DNA of 44,086 bases, from positions 1 through 44,086 of the forward strand of contig DVKE01000010.1 of NCBI GenBank assembly GCA_018716225.1. Direction: 5' to 3'. This stretch comes from Candidatus Onthousia faecigallinarum. GTDB lineage: Bacteria > Bacillota_I > Bacilli_A > RF39 > UBA660. A model generated the notes under the pieces. It was not told the origin of the DNA. It did not search any database and saw only the letters and a program-made list of their open reading frames with translations. Position numbers and translations under genes: made by a program. Of this stretch, positions 1 to 7,716 are shown piece by piece; positions within the stretch are counted from its first letter, which is position 1, and every line of letters begins with the position of its first letter.

Positions 1-137
1 TAGAAAAATATATTGATAAATTTTTATCATTAGAAAATCCAACAAGAGAATTAATTGTTAATTTAGTAGAAAAAATCTATATCTATCAGGATAAAACGAT
101 AGATATTATATTTAGTTTTAATAATAAAATGGTATAA
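1..137 (+). CDS. C-terminal end of a serine site-specific recombinase (partial)
   Basis: The frame is open from the window edge to TAA at 135-137 and encodes about 44 residues, including the stretch LIVNLVEKIYIYQDKTIDI. A closing segment of the form 'LIEKIYIYEDKTIDIxFxF' is typical of the end of large serine recombinases found in Firmicutes mobile elements. The catalytic serine domain lies outside the window, so family membership rests on this tail alone. It sits 23 bases before an ASCH gene and about 400 bases before a broken LysM gene, the place expected for an integrase next to an element end. Transposon resolvases share similar tails, so the exact class is open. Confidence 0.6.
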   Translation, partial: EKYIDKFLSLENPTRELIVNLVEKIYIYQDKTIDIIFSFNNKMV

Positions 138-160
138 TATCCTTGAGGTGTTATAAAGAT

Positions 161-508
161 ATGGATAAATGGAAATTTGCTGTTGATAATGAGGATCTTA
201 TAAATTTAGTTTTATTAGGTAAAAAAATAGCAACTACATCATTATTTAAAGGCAAAATTGAGCCTATAGGTGAAAAAAGTTTAATATTACATGATGATGA
301 TTCACCAGCTTGTATGATAATGATAAAAAAAGTTATTATAACTAAATTTAAAGATATAACTGAAGAAGAAGCAGCACTTGAAGGAGAAGGTGATTTATCG
401 CTATCTTACTGGAAAGAAGTTCATAGAAACTTATTTTCAAACTTTACAAATTTTAACGATGATACATTAATTATGATGGAAATTTTTGAATTAATGGAAA
501 AATATTAA
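161..508 (+). CDS. ASCH-domain protein (YhfF-like)
   Basis: About 115 residues and essentially one ASCH domain, a PUA-like beta barrel thought to bind RNA or nucleotides. The ATTSLF segment near the N-terminus, the GEKSLIL strand and the GEGDLSLSYWKEVHRNLF motif match the YhfF-like ASCH subfamily. I chose ATG 161 because GAGGTG lies ten bases upstream; the TTG at 143 proposed by the ORF track lies inside that ribosome site. Composition is very AT-rich, like the recombinase tail before it and unlike the core genes after it. It is probably cargo of the mobile element. The cellular role is unknown; some ASCH proteins are amidohydrolases or RNA-binding regulators. Confidence 0.75.
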   Translation: MDKWKFAVDNEDLINLVLLGKKIATTSLFKGKIEPIGEKSLILHDDDSPACMIMIKKVIITKFKDITEEEAALEGEGDLSLSYWKEVHRNLFSNFTNFNDDTLIMMEIFELMEKY

Positions 509-1174
509 GTTGAATGTTACATAAAAATTGTATCAGGTGATAGCTTATGGAGTATTGCGAATCGATTTGGGGTAAGTGTAGCTGACCTTCGTAATGCGAA
601 TAATCTTACTAGTGATGTTTTACAAGTTGGACAACGTCTCTTTATTCCTGGTGTCGGAGATATAGGGGAGGATAATGATAATAATCAAGAGGAAGAAATG
701 ACTTATGTAGTGCAGTCTGGTGATAGCTTGTGGAGTATTGCAAATCGTTATGGTATTAGTGTCGATGCTTTAAAAAATGCTAACAACTTAACAAGCAATG
801 TTTTGAGCGTTGGTCAAGTTTTGGTGATTCCAACCGATGAAGAGGTTATTGTTCCTCCGGATACTTCCACGACTTATACCGTGGTGCGGGGAGATAGTTT
901 ATGGAGTATTGCGAAACAATTTGGAATTACTGTAGATGAGTTAAAAAGAGTCAATGGTTTAACCAGTAATACTCTTAGCATTGGTCAAGTGTTGGTAATT
1001 CCGAATGTTACTAGTGAAACTCCTTCTTCTCCTATTATTTATACGGTTCAAGCAGGTGATAGTTTGTGGAGTATTGCTAGCCGCTATGGAACAACCGTAG
1101 ATATTTTGAAAAGTCTTAATAATTTAAGTAATAATCTATTACAAATTGGGCAACAACTGTTGATTCCTGCTTAG
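509..1174 (+). pseudogene. LysM-repeat protein, 5' end lost to element insertion
   Basis: The reading frame contains four LysM repeats (about 527-652, 698-826, 872-1000 and 1037-1171), each with a xGDSLWSIA start and a QxLxIP end, joined by short acidic or Thr/Pro linkers. LysM repeats bind GlcNAc chains of peptidoglycan. No signal peptide or upstream domain exists: going upstream, repeat 1 loses similarity to its sister repeats around 520-533 and then meets the ASCH stop codon. The 5' part was therefore probably separated by insertion of the recombinase-bearing element. The only in-frame start is ATG 698, which does have GAGGAAG upstream, so a three-repeat cytoplasmic remnant could be made. 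A rearranged but functional gene elsewhere cannot be ruled out. Confidence 0.65.
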
Positions 1175-1238
1175 AAAGAAAGTCCTTTTTTTCTTGATAA
1201 ACTCTTGTTGTTTTTTGTGTAAAAAAATGAAAAATTCG

Positions 1239-1267
1239 TTGCTTTTACAAGGCTTTCATGCTATTCT
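1239..1267 (+). promoter_or_regulatory. Promoter of the HU gene
   Basis: TTGCTT, a 17-base spacer and TATTCT, with ATG immediately before the -10 element giving an extended TG. The predicted start leaves a 5' UTR of about 50 bases before the AGGAGG ribosome site of hup. Confidence 0.6.
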
Positions 1268-1322
1268 TAATATGTAAGCATGATAGATGTGCTTAAAATA
1301 CAATAGGAGGTAAAATTTAAAT

Positions 1323-1595
1323 ATGAAAAAAGTAGAATTAGTTGAAGCTATTGCTGAAAAAGCAGGATTAACAAAAGCCGATGCAACTCGTGCTCTTGAT
1401 GCCACGATCGAAGTTATTAAAGATGCATTAGCTCAAGGCGACAAAGTTCCTCTAGCAGGATTAGGAACTTTTGCTGTATCACAAAGAGCAGCTCGTGAAG
1501 GACGTAACCCTAGAACTGGAGCAACTGTTCAAATCCCTGCAAGAAAATCTGTTTCATTCAAAGCAGGTTCTGCTTTAAAAGAAGCTGTAAACTAA
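1323..1595 (+). CDS. hup: HU-family nucleoid DNA-binding protein
   Basis: 90 residues, the normal length for bacterial HU. It begins MKKVELVEAIAEKAGLTKAD (alpha-helical dimer body) and carries the DNA-contacting arm with GRNPRTGATVQIPA, followed by the usual KSVSFKAGSALKEAVN ending. HU dimers bend and compact DNA and assist replication, recombination and repair. The gene is monocistronic: its own promoter lies upstream, AATAGGAGG precedes the start, and a terminator hairpin follows the stop codon directly. Codons here are more strongly biased than in neighbours, as expected for an abundant protein. Confidence 0.97.
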   Translation: MKKVELVEAIAEKAGLTKADATRALDATIEVIKDALAQGDKVPLAGLGTFAVSQRAAREGRNPRTGATVQIPARKSVSFKAGSALKEAVN

Positions 1596-1620
1596 AAAGA
1601 AGCCATATGGCTTTTTTCTT
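1596..1620 (+). terminator. Intrinsic terminator after hup
   Basis: Stem AAGCC/GGCTT around an ATAT loop, extended by A-T pairs and followed by a T-rich run, immediately after the hup stop codon. Confidence 0.75.
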
Positions 1621-1637
1621 TTGAAAATTTCCTTTCA

Positions 1638-1666
1638 TAGACTTTAATCTTAGAATTTGATATAAT
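1638..1666 (+). promoter_or_regulatory. Promoter of the cca-dnaD-nth operon
   Basis: TAGACT, 17-base spacer, TATAAT. The predicted transcription start falls near 1673, which argues against the upstream ATG at 1671 as the cca start codon. Confidence 0.55.
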
Positions 1667-1685
1667 ATGTATGGTGATTGATTAT

Positions 1686-2798
1686 ATGCTGAAAACAGCC
1701 TTAAAAATGATAAAAACTATTGAGGATCATGGCTTTCAAGCTTACATTGTAGGAGGTTTTGTTCGAGATTATTTGTTAGGAATTCCTTCCAATGATGTTG
1801 ATATTGCAACCAGTGCTACGCCAAAAGATTTGAAACATCTTTTTCAAGATGCTTGTTTATCGAATGATGATTATGGCTCTATTACCGTTATCTTTAAAAA
1901 TATTCATTTTGAAATTACGACTTTTCGTAAAGAATTATCTTATAAAGATAATCGTAGACCTGATCAGATTATTTATATTGATAATTTAAAGGAAGACTTG
2001 AAAAGACGTGATTTTACGGTAAATACGATTTGTATGGATCAAAAGGGTAATATTGTAGACTTATTAGGTGGTTGTGAAGATTTGCAAAAGAAAATCATTC
2101 GTAGTGTATCAGATCCTTTTGTTCTGTTGGAAGAAGATGTGTTACGGATTTTAAGAGCTGTGCGTTTTGCGACTACCTTGCAATTCGAGTTAGATGATAC
2201 TTTAAAAGAGGTAATTAAAGCAAAAAAATACTTATTGTCTCGCTTGTCTTTGAACCGAAAAAAAGAAGAGTTGGATAAAATATTTAGTAGTCCTTTTGCT
2301 ATGCGAGGAATTGCTCTTTTGAAAGAACTAGGCCTTGATAAAGAACTTTCTCTTATTAAAATTTATCAGGTAAAGCCTTGTAGCCAAGTCATTGGTATTT
2401 GGGCAATGTTAGAAGTTGATGATATTTACCCATTTACTCGAAATGAGAAGACTTTGATGGAAGAGATTCGCCAGGTATTGGATTCTCCTTTGTCTTTTTC
2501 GAATCTTTATCATTATGGTCTTTATCCTTGTGTGGTGGCAGCTGAAATCAAAGACATTGATAAAAAGAAAGTAAATGAGGCTTATTTAGCTTTACCAATT
2601 CATCGGCGAAAAGATCTTGCTATTACAACAAAAGAATTGCTTAACTATCTAGAGGTAAAAGCAGGACCTTTTTTAAAACCTTTGTATCAAGAATTAGAGG
2701 AGCTTGTCCTTACGAGACAAGTGAAGAATGAAAAAGAGCTTTTGTTAGAAAAAGGGAAAGAACTTTTTGGGAAATTAGAAAGAGATGATAATAAATGA
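1686..2798 (+). CDS. cca: CCA-adding enzyme (tRNA nucleotidyltransferase)
   Basis: About 370 residues. The class II nucleotidyltransferase head is clear: GGFVRDYLLG substrate loop, NDVDIAT with the two metal-binding aspartates, RRDFTVNTICMD, then the LLEEDVLRILRAVRFA motif and the SRLSLNRKKEEL helix. The enzyme adds or repairs the 3' CCA of tRNAs without a template. The ORF track starts at ATG 1671, but the -10 box ends at 1666, so that codon would be almost leaderless; ATG 1686, with GGTGAT seven bases upstream, is preferred. The stop overlaps the dnaD start by four bases (ATGA), implying coupled translation. B. subtilis also keeps cca near dnaD and nth. Confidence 0.93.
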   Translation: MLKTALKMIKTIEDHGFQAYIVGGFVRDYLLGIPSNDVDIATSATPKDLKHLFQDACLSNDDYGSITVIFKNIHFEITTFRKELSYKDNRRPDQIIYIDNLKEDLKRRDFTVNTICMDQKGNIVDLLGGCEDLQKKIIRSVSDPFVLLEEDVLRILRAVRFATTLQFELDDTLKEVIKAKKYLLSRLSLNRKKEELDKIFSSPFAMRGIALLKELGLDKELSLIKIYQVKPCSQVIGIWAMLEVDDIYPFTRNEKTLMEEIRQVLDSPLSFSNLYHYGLYPCVVAAEIKDIDKKKVNEAYLALPIHRRKDLAITTKELLNYLEVKAGPFLKPLYQELEELVLTRQVKNEKELLLEKGKELFGKLERDDNK

Positions 2799-3469
2799 AT
2801 AAAGCATTATGTAGTCAACTTTTAAAAAAGAAAACGGTTACAGTTCCTCTTTTCTTTTTTCAAAATTATAAGAAAATGAATTTGAGTTTGGAAGAATTTT
2901 TCTTTTTGATGTATTTAAAAGATCAGGGCGAGGTTTTTCTTTTTGATCCGAATGAAATGATGTCTGATTTAGGATATTCCATGATGGAGATTATGCAGCT
3001 TCTTTCTTCTTTGACGGATAAAAAAATGATCACGGTCGATTCTTTTAAAAATGAACATGGGATTATGGAAGAGAAGATTAATCTTAGTAGTTTTTATGAG
3101 AAATATACCATGTTAATCATGGAAGAATCCAATCAAGAAGAGGAAAAAAAGAAGGTCGATAACAGTAATTTGTTTGAAGCGGTAGAAAAAGAATTTGGAA
3201 GGACGCTTAGTCCAAGTGAAATCGAATTTATGAAAGCTTGGTTATCGAATTTTAAGGAAGAAGTGATTTTGGAAGCGGTTAAAGAGGCTTCGTTGAATGG
3301 AGTTTCTAGTGTGCGTTATATTGATAAGATTTTGTATGATTGGGATAAAAAAGGTTTAAAAACAAAAGAAGATGTGGAAGCGATGCTTTCAAATCGCAGA
3401 AAAGAGACTTCAGAGCCAGTAGAAGTTTTTGATTATGATTGGTTTGATGAAGATGAAGAAGACGAGTAG
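2795..3469 (+). CDS. dnaD: DnaD-like replication initiation protein
   Basis: 224 residues. The N-terminal half resembles the winged-helix DDBH1 domain of DnaD and the C-terminal half the DDBH2 (DnaB_2) domain, ending in YIDKILYDWDKKG, which is the YxxxIxxxW motif of that domain. The tail is acidic. DnaD acts with DnaB and DnaI in Firmicutes to load the replicative helicase at origins and stalled forks. It lies between cca and nth, overlapping both, and dnaD-nth is a conserved Bacilli pair. The N-terminal half is more divergent than the C-terminal half. Confidence 0.85.
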   Translation: MNKALCSQLLKKKTVTVPLFFFQNYKKMNLSLEEFFFLMYLKDQGEVFLFDPNEMMSDLGYSMMEIMQLLSSLTDKKMITVDSFKNEHGIMEEKINLSSFYEKYTMLIMEESNQEEEKKKVDNSNLFEAVEKEFGRTLSPSEIEFMKAWLSNFKEEVILEAVKEASLNGVSSVRYIDKILYDWDKKGLKTKEDVEAMLSNRRKETSEPVEVFDYDWFDEDEEDE

Positions 3470-4094
3470 GGTAGAGAAGATGCAACAATATTTGGATTAT
3501 CTATTTCCTGATCCACAGTGTGAACTTATATATCATTCTGATTATGAATTGTTGATCGCTGTTGTTTTGAGTGCCCAATCAACGGATAAAAGAGTAAATT
3601 CAGTTACACCTATTTTATTTCAAAAGTACCCTACTTTAAAGGCTTTAAAAGAGGCTTCTTTGGAGGATTTAGAAAATATTTTAAGACCGATTGGTTCTTA
3701 TCATAAGAAAGCTTCTTATATCAAAGAAATTGCGCGGATTATTGTAGATGATTATCAAGGTTCTATGCCTTGTGATCGTAAAATTTTAGAGTCATTTCCG
3801 GGAGTGGGAAGAAAGACTGTAAATGTTGTTTTTAGTGAGTATTATCATATTCCTGCTTTTGCTGTAGATACCCATGTAGAGCGAGTTAGTAAAAGGTTGG
3901 GATTAGCGAAGGAGCAAGATAATGTTTTAACAATTGAAGAAAAATTAAAAAAAGCTTTTCCCAAAGAAGAATGGGGGAGGCGGCATTTACAAATGGTTTT
4001 ATTTGGTCGTTATTATTGCAAAGCGATAAAACCGGATTGTTCTTCTTGCAAATTAAAAGAAATTTGTTTCTATCATACAAAGAAAAAGAAATGA
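3453..4094 (+). CDS. nth: Endonuclease III
   Basis: About 213 residues from ATG 3453, the usual size. The helix-hairpin-helix FPGVGRKTVN supplies the catalytic lysine and AVDTHVERVSKRLGL the catalytic aspartate. The C-terminus carries the 4Fe-4S loop with C-x6-C-x2-C-x5-C spacing (CKAIKPDCSSCKLKEIC). It removes oxidised pyrimidines and nicks abasic sites in base excision repair. The start overlaps dnaD by 17 bases; the protein from here (MKKTSRVEKM) aligns with usual Nth N-termini, while ATG 3480 is a possible alternative. The longer ORF-track start at 3429 is unlikely. Confidence 0.95.
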   Translation: MKKTSRVEKMQQYLDYLFPDPQCELIYHSDYELLIAVVLSAQSTDKRVNSVTPILFQKYPTLKALKEASLEDLENILRPIGSYHKKASYIKEIARIIVDDYQGSMPCDRKILESFPGVGRKTVNVVFSEYYHIPAFAVDTHVERVSKRLGLAKEQDNVLTIEEKLKKAFPKEEWGRRHLQMVLFGRYYCKAIKPDCSSCKLKEICFYHTKKKK

Positions 4095-4119
4095 GATTGG
4101 TTGCTCATTTCTTTTTTTA
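4087..4119. terminator. Bidirectional terminator between nth and the PBP1 gene
   Basis: Perfect nine-base-pair stem AGAAATGAG/CTCATTTCT with an eight-base loop, T-run on the plus strand and A-run on the other side. It serves both convergent operons and overlaps the end of nth and the edge of the PBP1 gene. Confidence 0.85.
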
Positions 4120-7050
4120 TGTGTCTGTGTCGGTTCCAGTTCCGGTATCCCCTTGTAATGGTGGATCCGGAGTAGCTGGTTCTGTAATTGTAACTGTTAT
4201 ATTTTGTGTTTCTTTGGTTTCTCCATCATAGGTAAACCGATATTTTAAAGTGTAAGTTCCGGGATCCGATAAGGTTGTAGTAGTTAAACTATAGTTACCT
4301 TCAGGACCACTTAGACTTGATAATTTCCAATTGCTTGTTTGACTTGTTACATCACTACCATTATTCGTTACTGTTACATAGTTTTTAATACTACTAATGG
4401 TGAAGGATGAAGCATTGATGTTTTGTACTGATATTTTTAAGTTGGTACTTACTTTCTTTAATTCATAAGTAGCAGCATTGCTTTGCATTCCATCATAACT
4501 TCGATAGGTTGCTACTACTTTATAAGTTCCATACGGATTATCTGGATTATTGATGGTGTAAGAGGTGTTTGTGGTAAATCCTAATAAAGTATCGTTAAAG
4601 TAAACATTATAACCAAAAGATCCATAAGAGGAATCACTAGAGCTTGGTGTTACAGCATTCCAAGATAGGGTAACACGATTACTACTTGAATTATAGGAAG
4701 CGGTAAAGTTTGCTGGAGTAGATAACTGTTCTACTGCATGACTACTACTGCTTGGTTCATGACTACTACTGCTTGGTTCGTATCCTTTTTTAAAGTATTC
4801 ATATACTACTGAGCCTCCATAACCTGCTGCTGCAACGCGAGCTGGATTACTTCCTGAGATAATTGGAAGTTTTACGACGCTATCTGGCATTTGGAAGGCT
4901 TGTTTGTCTTTTTCAAAGACTTCGTTTGCTAAAGCGGTAAATAAACGATCTCTTTGTATTGTTCCGGATAGGTTATGGCAATATAATCCTTGATTAACCA
5001 TATCTTGATCCATATCAGTATAGCCATACCACATTGCAATAACGGTATTGGTGGTATAACCAATTACCCAAGAATCACGGATCGCATCATCGGCCATTCC
5101 ATAAGCTTCGATCGTTTCCGAAGGCCAGTTTGTAGTACCAGTTTTCATTGCTACATTTTCCATCGCTCCGCCTCCAGTTACGGTAACATCATCAAGAATG
5201 CTTGTTATCATATAAGCGGTGGCATCACTCATTGCTTGACGTTTTACTTCTTTGTGTGTTTCTTCTTCTCCGGTGTCACGGTAGACAATCTTACTTACGG
5301 AATAAGGTTCATTATAATATCCTCCATTTGAGAAGGCAGCATAAGCGGCAGCCATTTGAAGAGAATTTACTCCGCCTTCCATGGCTCCAAGAGACACGGA
5401 TTCATAAAGACTTCCGCTGTGTTCTTCTGGGTCAATTCCTAAGTTACTTACAAATTCAATTATATTTTCATCGTCGACTTTTTGGAAGGCTTTTAAGGCT
5501 GGAATATTTCGTGATAGTGCTAAGGCGCGGCGAATACTCATCTCTCCCATAAAGGTTCCATCCCAGTTGTTAATAGCTGGTCCATTGGTATAAGAATATG
5601 GTCCATCCACAAAAAGTCGATATTCTCCGTTGTCATTATAGCCGTAAGTAGAAGCATTGTTGTATTCAATTAAAGGTCCATAGTCAAATAGAGGTTTTGC
5701 AGTTGATCCAGGCTGCCGTTTAATCTCATCGCTTGTGGCGAGATTTAATTGATTGACTCCGGTTTTATTTCGTCCAGCTCCAATGGCTAGGATTTTTCCT
5801 GTTTGACTATCTAAAACAGTAACTCCACTTTGAATTACATCATTCACCCAAGTATAACTTTCTCCATTCATGACACGGTTTAAGCCATCTTGTTTTTCTC
5901 GATCTAAGTTGGTGTAGACTAATAATGGTACGGTATAAGCATTAATTCCATATTTATCTTCAATTTCTGCTACTACGGTATCAATATATCCTTGATATTC
6001 GGAAAGACCAGCATCGGCCTCACTGTTATAGTTTACTAAGCTTTCGACAGGGATGCTTTCCGCAATTTCTCTTTCTTCTTTGGTAATATAGCCATGTCGT
6101 TCCATTAAATATAAGACGGTATTTCTTCGCTTTGTTACCGCTTCCATATTTTCGGTGTTGGTTGGCTTATATAAGTTCGGTGCTTTGAACATTCCAGCAA
6201 TAATAGCGGCTTCGGATAAGTTTAGTTCTTTGATGTCTTTATTGAAATAAACTCTAGCGGCTTGCTTAACTCCGTAAATATTATTTCCTAAGTTGTGGTT
6301 ATTGACATAAAATTCAATGATTTGTTCTTTGGTATAATTTTTTTCCAATTTAAAGACAGCTAAATAAATATCGGTAAACTTACGAACAATTCCTTTAAAA
6401 CCAGAATCTGCACTCGAGGTGAAACTATTTTTGATTACTTGCATGGATAGAGTAGAAGCTCCTCCGGCATCTGAATTTCCGGCGACTTGACCGAGGGATG
6501 CTTTTAAAAATCTTGGTGCATCAAATCCATTGTGTTGGAAGAACCTTGAATCTTCCGTAGCTACAATGGCATCGACTAATACTTCTGGAAGTTCATCATA
6601 AGTGATTTTATCTCTCATTTCACTTCCTAGTTTTTCAAACTCATTTCCATCCTTATCGTAGAGAATGGTGGGTTCTTTGGTATCAAGGTTTTTGACATCA
6701 AATTTTGGTGCTTGAACGACAATATATACCATAAATCCTATGACTGCTATTAAGATTAAGATGCCTAGGGACAGGACACAAATTAAAATAATATTGACGA
6801 TCTTTTTTTTCTTAGGGTTATTTTTTACCTTATCTAATAACCTTGCAAGCCCAACTACAACTAAAATAGCAACTCCTAGAAGGACGGTTAGTAATCCTCC
6901 TAATAAGAAATAACTAATTATCATTAGGGCAATAAAAGCAATCCAGAATATTTTAGCGGCAGGACTCAGCGCTCTTCTTTCCCGTTTTTCTTTTGGTGCT
7001 GTTCTTCTTGGTACTTTTTGCTTTGTGGTACTTTTCTTTTTCTTTTGCAT
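4117..7050 (-). CDS. ponA: Class A penicillin-binding protein (PBP1) with fibronectin III tail
   Basis: 977 residues. A basic cytoplasmic N-terminus is followed by two hydrophobic stretches near residues 30-60 and 85-115, the latter the likely anchor. The glycosyltransferase domain shows TEDSRFFQHNGFD and GGASTLSMQVIKN. The transpeptidase domain shows the SxxK serine in RQPGSTAKP, SRN as the SxN motif, and MKTGTTN as the KTG motif. A Ser-rich linker with a duplicated heptad leads into a fibronectin III domain, a second beta domain and a Thr/Asp/Gly tail. It polymerises and cross-links peptidoglycan. The start overlaps the recU stop (TAATG) and its GGAGG site lies inside recU, so the two are probably coupled, as in B. 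subtilis recU-ponA. Confidence 0.95.
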   Translation of the reverse strand: MQKKKKSTTKQKVPRRTAPKEKRERRALSPAAKIFWIAFIALMIISYFLLGGLLTVLLGVAILVVVGLARLLDKVKNNPKKKKIVNIILICVLSLGILILIAVIGFMVYIVVQAPKFDVKNLDTKEPTILYDKDGNEFEKLGSEMRDKITYDELPEVLVDAIVATEDSRFFQHNGFDAPRFLKASLGQVAGNSDAGGASTLSMQVIKNSFTSSADSGFKGIVRKFTDIYLAVFKLEKNYTKEQIIEFYVNNHNLGNNIYGVKQAARVYFNKDIKELNLSEAAIIAGMFKAPNLYKPTNTENMEAVTKRRNTVLYLMERHGYITKEEREIAESIPVESLVNYNSEADAGLSEYQGYIDTVVAEIEDKYGINAYTVPLLVYTNLDREKQDGLNRVMNGESYTWVNDVIQSGVTVLDSQTGKILAIGAGRNKTGVNQLNLATSDEIKRQPGSTAKPLFDYGPLIEYNNASTYGYNDNGEYRLFVDGPYSYTNGPAINNWDGTFMGEMSIRRALALSRNIPALKAFQKVDDENIIEFVSNLGIDPEEHSGSLYESVSLGAMEGGVNSLQMAAAYAAFSNGGYYNEPYSVSKIVYRDTGEEETHKEVKRQAMSDATAYMITSILDDVTVTGGGAMENVAMKTGTTNWPSETIEAYGMADDAIRDSWVIGYTTNTVIAMWYGYTDMDQDMVNQGLYCHNLSGTIQRDRLFTALANEVFEKDKQAFQMPDSVVKLPIISGSNPARVAAAGYGGSVVYEYFKKGYEPSSSSHEPSSSSHAVEQLSTPANFTASYNSSSNRVTLSWNAVTPSSSDSSYGSFGYNVYFNDTLLGFTTNTSYTINNPDNPYGTYKVVATYRSYDGMQSNAATYELKKVSTNLKISVQNINASSFTISSIKNYVTVTNNGSDVTSQTSNWKLSSLSGPEGNYSLTTTTLSDPGTYTLKYRFTYDGETKETQNITVTITEPATPDPPLQGDTGTGTDTDT
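4737..4778 (-). repeat. 21-bp tandem duplication in the PBP1 linker
   Basis: The unit catgactactactgcttggtt occurs twice head to tail and encodes a repeated seven-residue Ser-rich segment (EPSSSSH). It joins the transpeptidase domain to the fibronectin III domain. Exact tandem units in frame suggest slippage that changes linker length. Confidence 0.9.
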
Positions 7051-7616
7051 TATGATACCTCCAATATTCTTTTAATAATATCTAAATATTTTAATCTAGG
7101 GCTAAGAGCCTCTTCAATGAGATAGCCCTTTTCTTGAAAATAAGTTAGTGAAATCGATTTCCTTTTCTCTTTTTTGATATAATTTAAAAAGTCTTCGGCT
7201 GTTAGTAGAAAGGTAAGATTATTTAAGGAAAAACGAACAATGAGAAAGCCAATCCCACCATGTCTTGTAATATTTTCTAAATGTTTTATTTGATGGGGAT
7301 GGATATTGGCTAGAGGAAAGGAAGTTTTGTTTTTGGTTTCCTTTGCTTCAAAGTCAATGTATTTTCCTTGATAGATTCCATTATAGTCCGTAGTGGATGG
7401 TTCTAGAAAAAAAGCTTCTTTAATGGTAGCTTGTTTTTGATTATTAAAATGAACCTTTGTAACTTTAATGGGTGTTGGTTTTTTATATATATATGCAATA
7501 TCATGTTCTCTATAATAAAGATTCGATTCATTAATATCATCTTCTAGAGTCATTCCTCGATGACTGTAATTAATCAATTGGTGTTTCTCTTTTTTTATTC
7601 CAAGAGGGTAATTCAC
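7050..7616 (-). CDS. recU: RecU Holliday junction resolvase
   Basis: About 188 residues. The family signature HRGMTLEDDINESNLYY is near the N-terminus, followed by the PD-(D/E)xK-type core: TTDYNGIYQGKYIDFEAKET with the metal-binding acidic residues and lysine, then FPLANIHPHQIKHL and GGIGFLIVRF. RecU cleaves Holliday junctions and modulates RecA in Firmicutes. The ORF track begins at GTG 7625, but that codon is part of the TAGGTG ribosome site; GTG 7616, giving MNYPLG, is a better start and matches the usual RecU beginning. It is first in an operon with the PBP1 gene. Confidence 0.92.
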   Translation of the reverse strand: MNYPLGIKKEKHQLINYSHRGMTLEDDINESNLYYREHDIAYIYKKPTPIKVTKVHFNNQKQATIKEAFFLEPSTTDYNGIYQGKYIDFEAKETKNKTSFPLANIHPHQIKHLENITRHGGIGFLIVRFSLNNLTFLLTAEDFLNYIKKEKRKSISLTYFQEKGYLIEEALSPRLKYLDIIKRILEVS

Positions 7617-7634
7617 ATCAATCACCTACTTTAT

Positions 7635-7663
7635 ATTATACAATAAGATAGGAAAGATTTCTA
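7635..7663 (-). promoter_or_regulatory. Probable promoter of recU-ponA
   Basis: On the minus strand: TAGAAA, 17-base spacer, TATAAT. The -10 is perfect and the -35 weak. The short leader places TAGGTG correctly for the GTG start at 7616. Confidence 0.45.
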
Positions 7664-7683
7664 TAGATTTCTTTTTTGTTTTG

Positions 7684-7716
7684 TCAAATAAAAAGCACTA
7701 GACAGTCTAGAGCTTT
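7684..7716 (-). terminator. Terminator of the unknown minus-strand gene
   Basis: On the minus strand AAGC-T-CTAGA pairs with TCTAG-T-GCTT around a small loop (one T-T mismatch), followed by TTTTT. The stop codon of the upstream gene lies inside the stem. Confidence 0.7.

Noticed and set aside
1175-1215. Terminator after the LysM gene
   Set aside because: Only a weak A/T pairing is visible before the T-run, not enough to call.
1228-1278. ORF of 16 codons starting at the ATG in aaaaaaatgaaaaattcg
   Set aside because: No ribosome site, and it runs through the hup promoter.
3306-3488. Minus-strand 60-residue ORF opposite dnaD
   Set aside because: Shadow of the dnaD/nth coding strand without start signals; the same applies to the other antisense and off-frame ORFs inside ponA, pcrA, ligA, ileS, murE and tex.
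3971-4231. ORF of 86 residues spanning nth end and the PBP1 gene end
   Set aside because: Crosses a bidirectional terminator and two convergent genes in the wrong frames.
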